NCBI GenBank assembly: GCA_048013815.1
Contig: CM106585.1
Span: forward strand, 16,306,001 to 16,370,000
Reading direction: 5' to 3'
Source: Setoptus koraiensis
Taxonomy: Eukaryota; Arthropoda
Length of the DNA: 64,000 bases
Each line of letters begins with the position of its first letter. The stretch's first letter is position 1. The notes below the pieces were generated by a model. The model did no database searches. It was given only the letters and a program-made list of their open reading frames with translations, and was not told where the DNA came from. Position numbers and translations under genes: made by a program. Positions 22,418-32,839 of this stretch are shown here, piece by piece.

Positions 22418-23935
22418 CTAAGTCCACGGGTAAAAGTTGCAGTGTAGTATGGTGCCCAGTATAAAGTACGTAATAAAGTAAATCTTTATCAGCTTGGAAA
22501 TCCTTGGTGACTTCCTTTCAATATCAACACAAATCCAGTAGATGACAGGACAAGAGGATGCCAGTAGTCTCGTAGTTACTTGGACATTAATTACAAAGCT
22601 ACAAAAAATCAGTAATAGAACGACCTGTGCATAATAGATGAAAAGTGTGTTATTGGCCTTCCTGTTGGCTGCCTTCACCTTGTTTCTTTTATCAATACTG
22701 GTTATCTTGGTAAGCTCTTTTTGATATCTCCTCACACTCTCGGTGTACCTGTTTGTGCCATATAGAACTAAAATGGCGATTGGACTGGCCAATATAAAGT
22801 TGGGCAGCTGCTTTATCTGGTAGTACTTAAATAGTCCCACATCCCAATACTTGGATTGAACATAATTGTATGATAGAGGTACCCGATTTGAGCACCAGGC
22901 AGGCCTCGCTACTTCCTGGCTACCAATGCAAAACTTCTGATATGATCTAAGTTGGTAGGCTATAAATCCCAGCGCTCCGAGTATAAAATATAACAAAAAC
23001 AATATAGAAGCCAATAGAAATCCCAGAGAGGTTTGTATATAGTCTAAATAGATCCAATTTGTTCTGTCAGCACAAACATAGGGCATGATAAAGTGATATG
23101 AAATGAACATGAGATTCACTAGTCCGTTGGATCTAGTAGCGGTGGTCAAACTAATGAGAGGTATGGCGGGCCAACAAATATCTGCAAGTCTAGAAGATGA
23201 TGAAGTTAAATCTGTTAGATTCTTATTATCTTGATTCTTCCTGAGATTGTTCTTGTGCTCTATGAAATAAATGGCAGAGAATGTGAGCATAGCAAATAAT
23301 GATTCGGTGTAGCAGGCAGAAAAGAACACAGACGCTGGATTGTAGCAAAACCATTTGACAGCACTGTAAGCGAACTGCCTGTCGTTTTTCACAACCATGG
23401 TCAATTTAAATAGGGCCACTGTGGCTAGCGGAAAAATTACCAAATTGTTTACAATCACTCCAATGGTGCCTGACAGTAGGTAGACATACAGAGAGTCTAG
23501 TTCTTGTTGCATGATGTCGTTGGATTTATACGGCGACTCAACAATCATGCATCCTCTTACGGCAGTTATAATGAATGGATAAAGCGGAAAGAATGCAAGC
23601 AGTTGCTCGCGGGTGTAGCCAAACATTGATATATTGATCATGTATTGACCGTCCCATTTTGTTAGTCCAGAAGTTAGCCAATAGCTCAATTTGGCGTAGT
23701 TGTTATTGGCAAGCTGCTCTCTAAAATAATCCAAACTGCCATTGGTGGATATTGAGTTATCACCAATTGGAGAGAAGACATCTTGCAATCGCTTATATTG
23801 AGGCGATTTGAATGCATCGGCGTCGTGGTCCTCAAGCACAAAATTACATATTAGCTGAATGACGAACAAAATAAACCTAGAAATTATGCTGAAGGTAAAT
23901 AAACGCTTCCATAGTTTAATATCGATTAGTGCCAT
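22418..23935 (-). CDS. PIGV: GPI mannosyltransferase 2 (PIG-V)
   Basis: A single-exon frame of 505 aa, close to the human protein's length (about 490). PIG-V adds the second mannose to the glycosylphosphatidylinositol (GPI) precursor on the ER luminal face. The multi-pass protein has the family's first luminal loop, with the likely catalytic Asp in KWDGQYM near residue 95, followed by GYTREQLLAFFPLYPF. Later come FKWFCYNPASVFFSACYTES-like and LPLISLTTATRSNG-like membrane segments (the latter seen as IPLISLTTATRSNGLVN). The C-terminus ends in hydrophobic ILGTILHCNFYPW. The start ATG at 23935 opens directly into the first transmembrane segment. A 190-bp piece of this gene (23397-23586) recurs at 25501-25690. 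Confidence 0.92.
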   Translation of the reverse strand: MALIDIKLWKRLFTFSIISRFILFVIQLICNFVLEDHDADAFKSPQYKRLQDVFSPIGDNSISTNGSLDYFREQLANNNYAKLSYWLTSGLTKWDGQYMINISMFGYTREQLLAFFPLYPFIITAVRGCMIVESPYKSNDIMQQELDSLYVYLLSGTIGVIVNNLVIFPLATVALFKLTMVVKNDRQFAYSAVKWFCYNPASVFFSACYTESLFAMLTFSAIYFIEHKNNLRKNQDNKNLTDLTSSSSRLADICWPAIPLISLTTATRSNGLVNLMFISYHFIMPYVCADRTNWIYLDYIQTSLGFLLASILFLLYFILGALGFIAYQLRSYQKFCIGSQEVARPAWCSNRVPLSYNYVQSKYWDVGLFKYYQIKQLPNFILASPIAILVLYGTNRYTESVRRYQKELTKITSIDKRNKVKAANRKANNTLFIYYAQVVLLLIFCSFVINVQVTTRLLASSCPVIYWICVDIERKSPRISKLIKIYFITYFILGTILHCNFYPWT

Positions 23936-24295
23936 GTATCTATCCTGAGTATTGTTGCTGTGACGATCTCGATGTAGTGCATCACAATTAAAACATCTGA
24001 TCCTTTTTCTCTATTGGTATAAATCACAAATGTGTTAAATCTGCTAATTATTTGAGCTAAGAACGATGTTGTTAAAAATTGCCCATGGTAGACGATTTTC
24101 ACATTGCTTGAACATATAAATTTACGATTATTTTTTTTATCAAACCAAACAACTGACCACGTGATTGCGTGGTAAAAGTGCGCATGACCAGTCAATGGCC
24201 AGCCAAGTCCGTGTCCCGAGTTGATATTCGAGAGGGCGATGTAATATGTAAAAGCATCCTTTTATCTCACCAGACAAAGAATCTCAAGTGGGAAA

Positions 24296-25438
24296 ATGAG
24301 TTCCGCCGAGATAAAGACCTCACTAGCCTTGAATGCACTCTTTAAAAAATTCCAAATAGTTATAGAAGCCGCCGACATTAAACGTATGTCTTATGAGACA
24401 TTTGAACAGATTTTTTATCACTTATTTCTGCTCTACGATTCTAGTAGTTTACAAAAAAAATTTAAACATTGTTATCCAGCTCGAAATTCCGATCAAAGGA
24501 GATCGTTTGCTCAAATGACAATAGAATGTCTTCATCAGATAAATTTGCCAAATATCAAAATTATACCTGGCCATATACATGCTTTCGGGGGACCACATTT
24601 TCACAAGATACTTTCAGCTTTGATTGGTGGCACCTTGAAAGTACAGACATCCAAATTAAGAGCTCACTTAGGCTTGACTAACAATGTTCCAATCCCAGAT
24701 TGTGATAGTTTGATGAAAGAATATGAAAGGAGTCAAGAGTTATTGTCACAAAAAATTGAAGAATATAACAAAGTAGCCACTCAGTTGAAAGAGCATCACA
24801 AAAGTTTGCACAACAAAATTGACTGCGCGAGAGATCACTGGAAGGATGTGTGTCACGAATTGCAAGGTCATGAGCTACCCGTAACCAGAGCAAGTGGTAC
24901 GCTGTTGTATAAGTCACTTGATATAAGAATGAAAGACAGTGCCAAAATGAGAACAGAAAGTATGCAGAGAATTGATTTATTAAGGAAAACAATAAGTGAG
25001 ATAGAAACAGACCAATACCAATCACTCGCTCTTAGCGAAAAAAGCGAACCATTAGATACATCCACATGTACCCATACATACAGAAAGATAAGAAATAATC
25101 TGCGATTCTCTCTCGAAGGTTCGCCAGCCCGAACGAGGTCAACTGTTATCGAAATTAATGCCAGACTGACCAGTCTAGAGGACCAGACGGAAAGTCTACT
25201 CAATAAACTCGATGGCGAGCTTATATCGCTTGAAGAGGATCTACTAATGAGGCCGGAAATCGTTACTAGACTAAAATACTTTGAAAATAACATACCCAAC
25301 GTAATTCTACCAGCAATTCTACCGCGACAAGTCAGTATCCAGCTCAGTTTCGAAGAAGTTAAAGGGATATTAGATCAACACAAAGGGCCAGATAGCGACG
25401 ATGAGGACATCGACGAAGTGTTGAAAAAATTCTGCTAA
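24296..25438 (+). CDS. HAUS6: HAUS6/Dgt6-like augmin subunit
   Basis: An intronless frame of 380 aa. The first ~120 residues resemble the HAUS6 N-terminal domain: YHLFLLYDSSSLQKKFKHCYP, then ECLHQINL and FGGPHFHKILSALI, which line up with the HAUS6 pattern of a Cys-Trp-Pro motif and a PGGPKFVHL block. The rest is mostly coiled coil (about 150-240) with a basic/Ser linker and an acidic C-terminus (DSDDEDIDEVLKKF). Augmin recruits gamma-tubulin to spindle microtubules. Human HAUS6 is more than twice as long, but its long tail is poorly conserved. The assignment is from remembered family motifs and remains provisional. AATAAA at 25478-25483 supports the 3' end. Confidence 0.55.
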   Translation: MSSAEIKTSLALNALFKKFQIVIEAADIKRMSYETFEQIFYHLFLLYDSSSLQKKFKHCYPARNSDQRRSFAQMTIECLHQINLPNIKIIPGHIHAFGGPHFHKILSALIGGTLKVQTSKLRAHLGLTNNVPIPDCDSLMKEYERSQELLSQKIEEYNKVATQLKEHHKSLHNKIDCARDHWKDVCHELQGHELPVTRASGTLLYKSLDIRMKDSAKMRTESMQRIDLLRKTISEIETDQYQSLALSEKSEPLDTSTCTHTYRKIRNNLRFSLEGSPARTRSTVIEINARLTSLEDQTESLLNKLDGELISLEEDLLMRPEIVTRLKYFENNIPNVILPAILPRQVSIQLSFEEVKGILDQHKGPDSDDEDIDEVLKKFC

Positions 25439-25500
25439 AAATTGATAGCCCGATTTAATATGGAACATATTCTAAGTAATAAAAATGTCAAGTTTTGTCA

Positions 25501-25690
25501 ATGGTCAATTTAAATAGGGCCACTGTGGCTAGCGGAAAAATTACCAAATTGTTTACAATCACTCCAATGGTGCCTGACAGTAGGTAGACATACAGAGAGT
25601 CTAGTTCTTGTTGCATGATGTCGTTGGATTTATACGGTGACTCAACAATCATGCATCCTCGTACGGCAGTTATAATGAGTGTATAAAGCG
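25501..25690 (-). pseudogene. Partial duplicate of PIGV
   Basis: These 190 bp match PIGV 23397-23586 without gaps and with four mismatches (about 98%). They correspond to roughly residues 117-180 of PIG-V and lie on the same strand. Two mismatches are synonymous in the PIGV frame; the other two sit at the left end of the coding match. The piece begins 18 bp after the HAUS6-like poly(A) signal and ends 18 bp short of the MSH6 stop codon, so it now lies in the MSH6 3' flank. With no start of its own it cannot make PIG-V. It looks like a very recent segmental micro-duplication. Confidence 0.93.
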
Positions 25691-25708
25691 ATATAAATAG
25701 TCTAACCA

Positions 25709-28700
25709 CTATGATAATGACTCAAGGACTTTCGCGCAGATCGTATCCTCATTCAATCGGTCTGACAACGCTAATTTCTGTATGCGCTTGAAAATGTCGA
25801 ACTCGAATTCTGCTTGTTTTGCTTTCTTGTAAGCATGCTTCACTAAATCACTGTCTAAACCAGCTAATCTAGCAACATTGAAGCCATAACTTTTTGGGCA
25901 ACTTCCGCTAGAGAGTTTATACAAGAAAGTGATGTTCTCCAGTGACATCTCATTTGAGTCGTTTTCATCATCTTCCACTTTACAGGCCATATGTGCCATC
26001 TTGACTGACATGCTGTGTTCGAATTCCTCCACTAATGAATGATAATGCGTAGAAAACAGACAGCGGCATCGTATATTGTTGCTAATCTCTGAGAGTACAG
26101 CAAAAGCAATAGCAGTTCCATCGTAAGTAGCCGTACCCCTGCCCAGCTCATCCAAAAGAACTAAAGAATTCCCTGTGGCGTGTGTTAACATATCAGACGT
26201 CTCTATAAGCTCTGTGTAGAAAGTGCTCTCGCCCTCTAGCAATTGATCCGACGCACCCAAACGTGAGAATACTCTATCAACAGGTGTAAGTTCCAGCGAG
26301 GAGGCAGTCACAAAGCATCCCATTTGAGCTAGTATTACTAGTAAACCAGTTTGACGCATCAGAGTAGATTTTCCTCCCATGTTAGCACCAGTCAAGAGAA
26401 TAAGTTTGTCATCTAGTTCCATATCGTTTGCAGTGAACAATGAATCCCGTTTTATTAGAGCTGGATGCCTACCATCACTTTATTTAATGAGAGATCTTTC
26501 CAATTTCGATCTATTCAATATCTTGGGTCGACAAATATCCACGTTTGAAGCTTGCATTGATCTAGTGAATTGAGCAAAGCTCACTAGAACATCTAATACG
26601 GCTAAGCATTGAGTTTTATCCGACCAATCTTTGTGCTTCTTACAGAACTTACCGAAGAGATTCTTCATTATATTGTTGAGAGCTTGATTTCTTGCAGCCT
26701 CAGCTTTGGTCATCTGTTCTGAGAGACGCTTGATAGCTGATGTATAGTAACGTTTGAAACCTTTGCGCGAAGTTTCCAACTCATAGTCATTTGATAATTT
26801 GTGACAGTAACTTTCAGGTATCTGTAGTTGGAATCGATTCTTACCGCTTCCAAAATATTCTATCTTATCACATTTCAACTGCTTCCTCTGAGCCTTAAGG
26901 TAATCATCGAATTGATCTTGAACCGCATCGATTTGCTGTATGGCTTGGTCGTAGTCTGGATCTACGCCACGTTCAGGTATGATCTTTCCACTTTCTTTTG
27001 CTTTGCGATGATCAAAGGCCCTGTCGAAGAAGTTGAGCGTTTCACTACAGTCAGGCATAGATCCACCTAAATGTTTAAATGTTAACAGTTTCTTCAAAAC
27101 ACTTGAAGTGTTGCTCGACATGTTCCGTGAAACATCTATGATGAAATTGTTGATCTTGCGGAAATTATTGAGTAGTTCAAGGAAAGATTTTATCTTGGCT
27201 TTGCTATAAATGTCACTGTCAAACATGACAGCTCTTGCCTCATTACCGCTAGACACACTCTCACTTTTGATTTTACTCAGCAAACGCTCCAGATCAGGTG
27301 TCTGTTTGAGCAACTCAACAATTAAATTGAGTAAACTAGCATTTTCTTGAGCCATCAGAGCCTCAACTGCATCCAGACGAGCATTGATTTGTTCAATATC
27401 ACATATAGGTGAACTCATCCATTCTTTGAGTAATCTTTTACCAAAATGAGTCGAGCATCTATCAACCGCCTCAAAGAGAGTAGCTGAGCGACCCCCAACA
27501 CTATTTTCGAATACTTCAAGGTTTCGCAAAGCCACATGGTCGAGTATCATCAATTTAGGTGTTATATCACTGTCGTTGATATCGGATTTCTTCCCTTCAC
27601 CCAGAGTGCTTCCCAGGGGTGGCACATAAGTTTCCATCAAGGAGCTACCCAAAACTTGTTTTGCGATCATGTGTGAATCAAGGTAGTAAACACAGGCGCC
27701 AAAGCTTTTGATTGCCATGCGAAATTCCTCCTTAGGTTCAGCTCGCTCTAGTGAGTCCGAATCATCGGCTTGAAACATGTCTTGCAAAAACTTGGGATAT
27801 TCAAACGAATCGGATTCATTATGGAAGATTTCTTGGTCACGTAAGTATCTCATGGTAGTCGTTTGGTCCCAAAATTCACTACCAGACTTTAGATGGACGA
27901 TGCGTGCTGCAGACTTAGTGAGGACTTTCTCCGTTATACTGGTCAACTTGTTGCGCTCCAATAATATCTCAACAGGTGTACGGTGCGCCAACAGAAGATG
28001 AAGATTTGAGCGAGTGCGGTCATCCTCAAACTGGCCAAAGTGCATTTTGCCGATGGTTACGTCGATGAAACATACACCTATAGTGACGTCTCGTTCACTG
28101 CTTCGATTTTTGGGGCACTCAGCTATAGCAAGCAAGTATTGATTGTTGGCAGTGTGAAATATTGACTGCATCACGCCTAACATTTGTGTTCCTTTTGTGG
28201 TAACTCGACAAATTTCTCTATTGACGACCTTGTCGAACTTGCTTTTTAGTCCCGTTCTCTGACAACGTTCATCAGCCATCTCAGGTGTCTCTGTCTGTTC
28301 TATTCTGATTACTTTGTATCCTTTCTTTATTAGTAGATTGGAATATTTCTCGTATGAGATCTCGGGGAAGCCAGCATGAGCTGGTTTGTCATCCTCTGAC
28401 TTCATATAGATAATATCTAATTCGTTTACAGCAACCACGGCATCTTGATTAAAGAACTCATAAAATTTGCCCATCTTGAAAAACAGAATAGCATCCATGT
28501 TTCTTTGCTTGATAAGCCACCATTGCCTAAGAGCAGGCGTTTGCTTCATTAAGAATTCGTTCGGCACATAAAGTGTTTTAGGGTCATAATCGGGATGATC
28601 CTTCTTTCTTCTTTCGATATCGCGAATATTGTCATCTTTGAGAAAATCGTATTTTGTGTGAGGAAAATCATCTTCCACCCGCTCATCTATGGCATTAGAA

Positions 28701-29197
28701 CCTCCATTAAAGTTAATGCTCTTACTTGCTGGACTATCAAAATGTAGCTTATTTGGGTGACTTCTGAATTTCGGTGTCGAAGTTGGAGTGTTACCGTCTT
28801 TGTATTTAGCGGCCGAGGTGAAGTACGTTTGCTGAGGAGTGAATGGAGTACCTGAATCGTTGGCCTTGAATTTGTTTATTCTGTCTTGGAGCGGCGTACA
28901 CGGACTGGCAGAATGAAGCTTATTTTTGGGGTCCGATTCCTTCTTATCGGCTACAGGTTCTTGCTCCTCTGAGTCACTATCTGATTCTAATATTCGCTTG
29001 CGGCGTGGCGTTCTAATGTGCAAAACTGGCTCATCTTCGTCTTCTTCGTCTGATCTCTTGCCATTACGAGCAGGTGGAGGCAGTTTATCTGGAACTTGAC
29101 ATTGTCTCTTCGTGCTCGATAGACATGTGACCTCATCGTCTTCGGCCGAGCGTTTTTTCGCCGGCGTAAAGAAGGCAGTAATTTTCACTTGTGACAT
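25709..29197 (-). CDS. MSH6: DNA mismatch repair protein MSH6, split by one in-frame TAA
   Basis: One reading frame of 1,162 codons runs from 29197 to 25709 with a single TAA at 26482-26480 (codon 906). MSH6 pairs with MSH2 as MutS-alpha to detect mismatches. Visible parts: N-terminal PCNA-binding motif VKITAFF; acidic/basic disordered region without a PWWP domain; mismatch-binding KMGKFYEFF near residue 245; lever and clamp; then the ATPase with Walker A TGANMGGKSTLMRQ (about 937), Walker B LVLLDELGRGTATYDG and FSTHYHSL. Just after the TAA the frame resumes with SDGRHPALIK, the family's conserved GSRHPCI block, so the stop falls within conserved coding sequence. I found no GT-AG intron in a phase that removes it. 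It may be a sequence error, a null allele or real. The upstream product alone would lack the ATPase. Confidence 0.92.
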
Positions 29198-29831
29198 TCA
29201 GGTGCTCTGATGAGTGAATCAACAAATTAGAAATAAATGGTCAATTAGGGTAGAATTATTAATGATGCGACTGATAAACAAGCTAAAATAGGTATGAACA
29301 AAGCTTGCACAACGATACGCATGACACACTGTTGGTACCTATTATGGTGAGCGCCAAAAAGACAACGTTGACGCCAGCTACAGTTGATGCACTTCAACAC
29401 ATGTTATGTTACTATTGTTGTTGTTGTTGCTGATTGTTCGCATCATTTATCCGCGCTCAATCTTCACTGTATGTTCTAGAGTGGTGTAGATATTTTATTG
29501 AATCGGGGTCAAGCAACTCAAAATAGCTTAGCATTTAATCAGTCAATCATTTAATAAATTGTACAACTCGGGTAGAGAAAATTCGGCCAAATGTTGTTTT
29601 TTATCAACTCGAATCGCAATGCAGTGCAGTCTGCAGTTTGGACGATAATCGTTCGACGATTTTTTTATTTTTTGAATCTCCCGCAGATGCGACAATAGGC
29701 ACATGTTTGCTCGCGAACAATCCATAGATGCAATTCATCACGAATCTTTGTTGTTGTTATTATTATCATTGAATGGAGCCTCAATCTCGGGCCTGAAGTG
29801 ACCATTATCGATTAGACAGAGCAGGTCAACC
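29198..29831. other. Divergent promoter region, MSH6 / MRPS5
   Basis: 634 bp between head-to-head starts. It is AT-rich with a GTT run near 29417-29435. No TATA box was recognised. A non-coding or presequence exon for MRPS5 could lie here, because CAG at 29831 minus 7 could act as an acceptor. Confidence 0.5.
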
Positions 29832-31088
29832 ATGGGTGGAACTAGTTTCTTCAACAGATTTAGTGCTCAGAGATTATGGAAGGGTGTCACCGGAGTTTCA
29901 AGTGCCGGCAAAAGGAAGGGTCGCGGCAAAGGATCCGACAGAAAAGTTGTTATAGACTTCAATAAGGGACAACGGATAGGAGAGGGACAACGAAGAATTA
30001 AAATTCCCTATCTTAACACGCCAGCCAATCCCAGAACTATTGCCAAACCAGAAATACTTGGAGAGGACACAGAGTTCAAAGATAAATTGTTGAAAGTTCA
30101 CGAGAGGATGACTGGCTTCCGCAGACGCCGTATCCATCCAATGGACAGAGGCTGGTCAGGAAACAGAACGCCGGGAACAAAAATCGGCCCCCCAGATGAC
30201 GTAGGTGGTGTTCCGTTCACTGACTTTGAAACGATTGTTCTTCAAGCGCGTCCTTTACTCAGAATGACAGGAGCGACTGGCAGGGCGAAAAGTGTTGGAG
30301 CCTTAGTAGTGACGGGGAACGGAAACGGACTGGCAGGTTTTGCCTCAGGAAAGGGCTACGATATGAGACGTGCAATTGCAAATGCCAGAAATCGTGCAGG
30401 TCAAGCACTATTACGATTTAATTTGTACAACAATCAAACAGTTATGCACGATTTCTTTTCTCGTTACTATGATACAACAGTGTTTGTGGAGCGCAAACCT
30501 GAAGGCTATGGTGTTCACGCGCATAGAGTTATCAGAGCCATTTGTGATGTTGTAGGAATCAGGGATTTGCATGCCAAAATTGAAGGAGGCCACACGGCAA
30601 AAAGAAATGTCCTCAACATTACAAAAGCCTTCTTTTTGGGTCTAGTGAACCAGCGAACATACCAAGAGATGGCGGATGAGAAAGGTTTACACCTTGTTGA
30701 GCTCAGAGAAGAAACATTTAACTTCCCGAGAGTTTTGGCGTCACCCAGCTCGATGGCCGTCAGAACTGAGCCAAGTGTCAGGGACGAACACAGTTTAGAT
30801 TTCACATATTATATTTACAATGGAAAAATTAGGCAAGTAAAGGCTCCAATTAAGAACCCGTTCCTAGGTACACCGAGCTGGCAGAAACATTTAGACTATC
30901 AAGACTATGTAAAGAATAGAGAGACAAGTAAATTGGAATTTGCTGCAAGATATGAAGATAAGAGTGTGTTTGAGGTTTTTCCACATTTCAAGTCAACGGC
31001 TTTCAAGAACGAGGGAACAGCAAACAAAAGTGATGATGATTCTAATGAGGCGTCCGAGCAGCCAGAATCAACAGCCGAATCTAGATGA
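29832..31088 (+). CDS. MRPS5: Mitochondrial small-subunit ribosomal protein uS5m (MRPS5)
   Basis: 418 aa. From the first residues it follows human MRPS5 closely: GGTSFFNRFSAQRLWKG, GKRKGRGKG and KGQRIGEG, then RGWSGN. The S5 core is LVVTGNGNGLAGFASGKG (RNA-binding double-stranded domain), and KPEGYGVHAHRVIRAIC and GLHLVELREE follow in the C-terminal half. The protein sits in the mitoribosome decoding region. The human protein has about 80 extra N-terminal residues, including its import signal. Here the ATG at 29832 begins at the conserved block, so an upstream exon joined at GAGCAG|G just before it is possible. AATAAA at 31123-31128 lies 35 bp past the stop. A broken copy lies at 32840-33339. 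Confidence 0.95.
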   Translation: MGGTSFFNRFSAQRLWKGVTGVSSAGKRKGRGKGSDRKVVIDFNKGQRIGEGQRRIKIPYLNTPANPRTIAKPEILGEDTEFKDKLLKVHERMTGFRRRRIHPMDRGWSGNRTPGTKIGPPDDVGGVPFTDFETIVLQARPLLRMTGATGRAKSVGALVVTGNGNGLAGFASGKGYDMRRAIANARNRAGQALLRFNLYNNQTVMHDFFSRYYDTTVFVERKPEGYGVHAHRVIRAICDVVGIRDLHAKIEGGHTAKRNVLNITKAFFLGLVNQRTYQEMADEKGLHLVELREETFNFPRVLASPSSMAVRTEPSVRDEHSLDFTYYIYNGKIRQVKAPIKNPFLGTPSWQKHLDYQDYVKNRETSKLEFAARYEDKSVFEVFPHFKSTAFKNEGTANKSDDDSNEASEQPESTAESR

Positions 31089-31936
31089 TGATCAATTATG
31101 TAAAGTAGTATAGTTGCCAATTAATAAAAAGTTAGCTAGTGTAGTCAACAAACAATGGTTCGTTCTACAGTGGTCAGCAAGAATGGGGGAGAGGATGAGC
31201 CCCATTTCTGGGACTACAGTTGCGCTATATCATCTGTGCGTCGTGATTTTTTCCCCCGATGTTTGTCAGTCGAATGCATTGGAAAAAGCACGTTTTCAGG
31301 GACGTTGTTGTTGCGCTTGCGCGTCAACAAACAAAAAGCCGTTGGTTGGTGCATGAAAGGCGTTACTCGTTGACACAATAATTTCGAGAAATTTGTTGGC
31401 TTCTCTAGCCGCAAGGCGCCGCTGTCAGCCATTGCAAAGGGCGCGGTAGCTCGATCCTTGTGGACTATTCATCATCTGCACGAGATTACATTCACGAACG
31501 AACCGCCATTTTGCTATATTTTCGTAATACAAGAGGCCACCTAGCGGATAAACGAAGCAAAAAATTCGTTCGTAAAGTTTGTGCCATCAAGCACATCAAG
31601 TTTTCATTGTTGTACCGATAAACCAGTTGGATCATTATCGTACTGAAACACCAATCCAATCAGGGTATACCGATTGTCACCAGAATATTGCTGCACCAAC
31701 TTAAATTGAATTTACACTTCGACCAATGACCCTTGACCAATTAACTTTTTTCGGTCGACAGGAATCATGATTGGTTATTGATAACATCCATACCGTTAGT
31801 CACTCCGCGCTTTGAACTGGACATTGAAATTCCATAAGAGAAATAACAGATTCATTATAGGAAACATTTCTTTACATTGGTGTCAGTTCTCGAGAAAGTT
31901 ATAAACAAAAACCGATCACACAATATCGACATCCCG
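31089..31936. other. MRPS5 3' flank and candidate promoter region
   Basis: This contains the MRPS5 poly(A) signal, then about 300 bp without recognisable content. A compact element at 31494-31573 follows, then AT-richer DNA up to the next start codon. A 72-codon minus-strand frame at 31432-31214 has a good start context but no family resemblance. Confidence 0.4.
31494..31573. promoter_or_regulatory. Candidate promoter/insulator element with inverted repeat
   Basis: ACGAACGAA (31494-31502) and its reverse complement TTCGTTCGT (31565-31573) bracket 62 bp. Between them lie CCGCCATTTTG (31503-31513), the YY1 consensus, and GGCCACCTAGCGG (31535-31547), whose minus strand resembles the CTCF core. 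A symmetric bidirectional promoter is plausible but untested. Confidence 0.35.
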
Positions 31937-32704
31937 ATGGTAAGTTAATGAAGCGCATTAGTACTTTGTATTTTGTATAATTGATGTTAAACGCGTGCTG
32001 ATGGCGCCTTCTTTGAAACTTGAATTCGCACAAAAACTTTGTGAGGGGAGTATTTGTTTGATATCACTATTTATCTATATATAGATATACATATAACTAT
32101 ATATTCTGTGTCGTTTCATCATTGCATCTTTTCTTAGGATCTCAGCTTGACGTTTGCTTTAGCACTTTTACTACTACCAGTGGCATTTATACAGATTACG
32201 GATGGTGGTAGAGGCCAGACGAAGCTTAGTCAGATTGAAAAGGCGAGAGTCTTGTATAACTACGCTAGATTGGGTGAAAATTATTGTGACCTTAAAGGCC
32301 ACTACAATCACAAAGAGAGCACTGGCGCTATCAACTTTACCTGTCCATCCCATCAGTCTGTGAAGGCTTGGAAACAGAGCTTCTTGAAGTATGGGGATCT
32401 GAAAGACCGACGAGGGGGCACTAGAAATGCCAGAACTAAGATATCACCCGAATTGATTGCAGAAGTGAGAAGGCTCACCAACAATGGTACTATCCCGACA
32501 AGTGCTCGTCTCGTCGCTAAGTCTCCTTCGGTTAATGTGAGCGCTAAAACCGTCAGAAAAATAATGAAGGATCATCTCAAGTTGAGAGTCTACGTTCAGC
32601 CGCGAAGGCAACCAGTTTCATCTAGTGCACAACAACTTCCCGGCCGTCCTCGCGTCCGCGTTGCCCATTGTGAATTCCGGCCCAGAAATAGAGAAAATGT
32701 GTAA
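31937..32704 (+). CDS. Signal peptide joined to a transposase-type HTH domain
   Basis: Proposed two exons: ATG at 31937-31939 directly followed by a donor (ATG|GTAAGT), and 32138-32704 after TTTTCTTAG. The product is 189 aa. Residues 2-22 (DLSLTFALALLLLPVAFIQI) read as a signal peptide. From about residue 30 the sequence (QIEKARVLYNYARLGENYC, SVKAWKQSFLKYGDLKD, SAKTVRKIMKDHLKLR) looks like the paired helix-turn-helix N-terminus of arthropod mariner/DUF4817-type transposases. No DDE catalytic domain follows; the last ~35 residues are Pro/Arg/Gln-rich. So this is either a truncated DNA transposon whose frame happens to open into a hydrophobic leader, or an exon-captured chimera. The first exon is inferred from splice consensus only. 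I do not know a function. Confidence 0.45.
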
Positions 32705-32839
32705 CAAATTAGCCATGTACTCAGACCCAATCACACGAAGTTCCTCTCTATGCATGATATCCATGACGATTGCTCAATGATTGCTCCATGACGAACCGAA
32801 AAGCGCTTAAAAACAAATTTCCAAGGAGGGAAATCCTCA

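Noticed and set aside
23926-24195. 89-codon minus-strand frame upstream of PIGV
   Set aside because: It overlaps the PIGV start region, has no homology, and probably covers the PIGV leader and the HAUS6-like promoter.
31214-31432. 72-codon minus-strand frame with good start context (MADSGALRL...)
   Set aside because: No recognisable domain or poly(A) signal. It faces away from the 31494-31573 element, so it stays possible but too weak to list as a gene.
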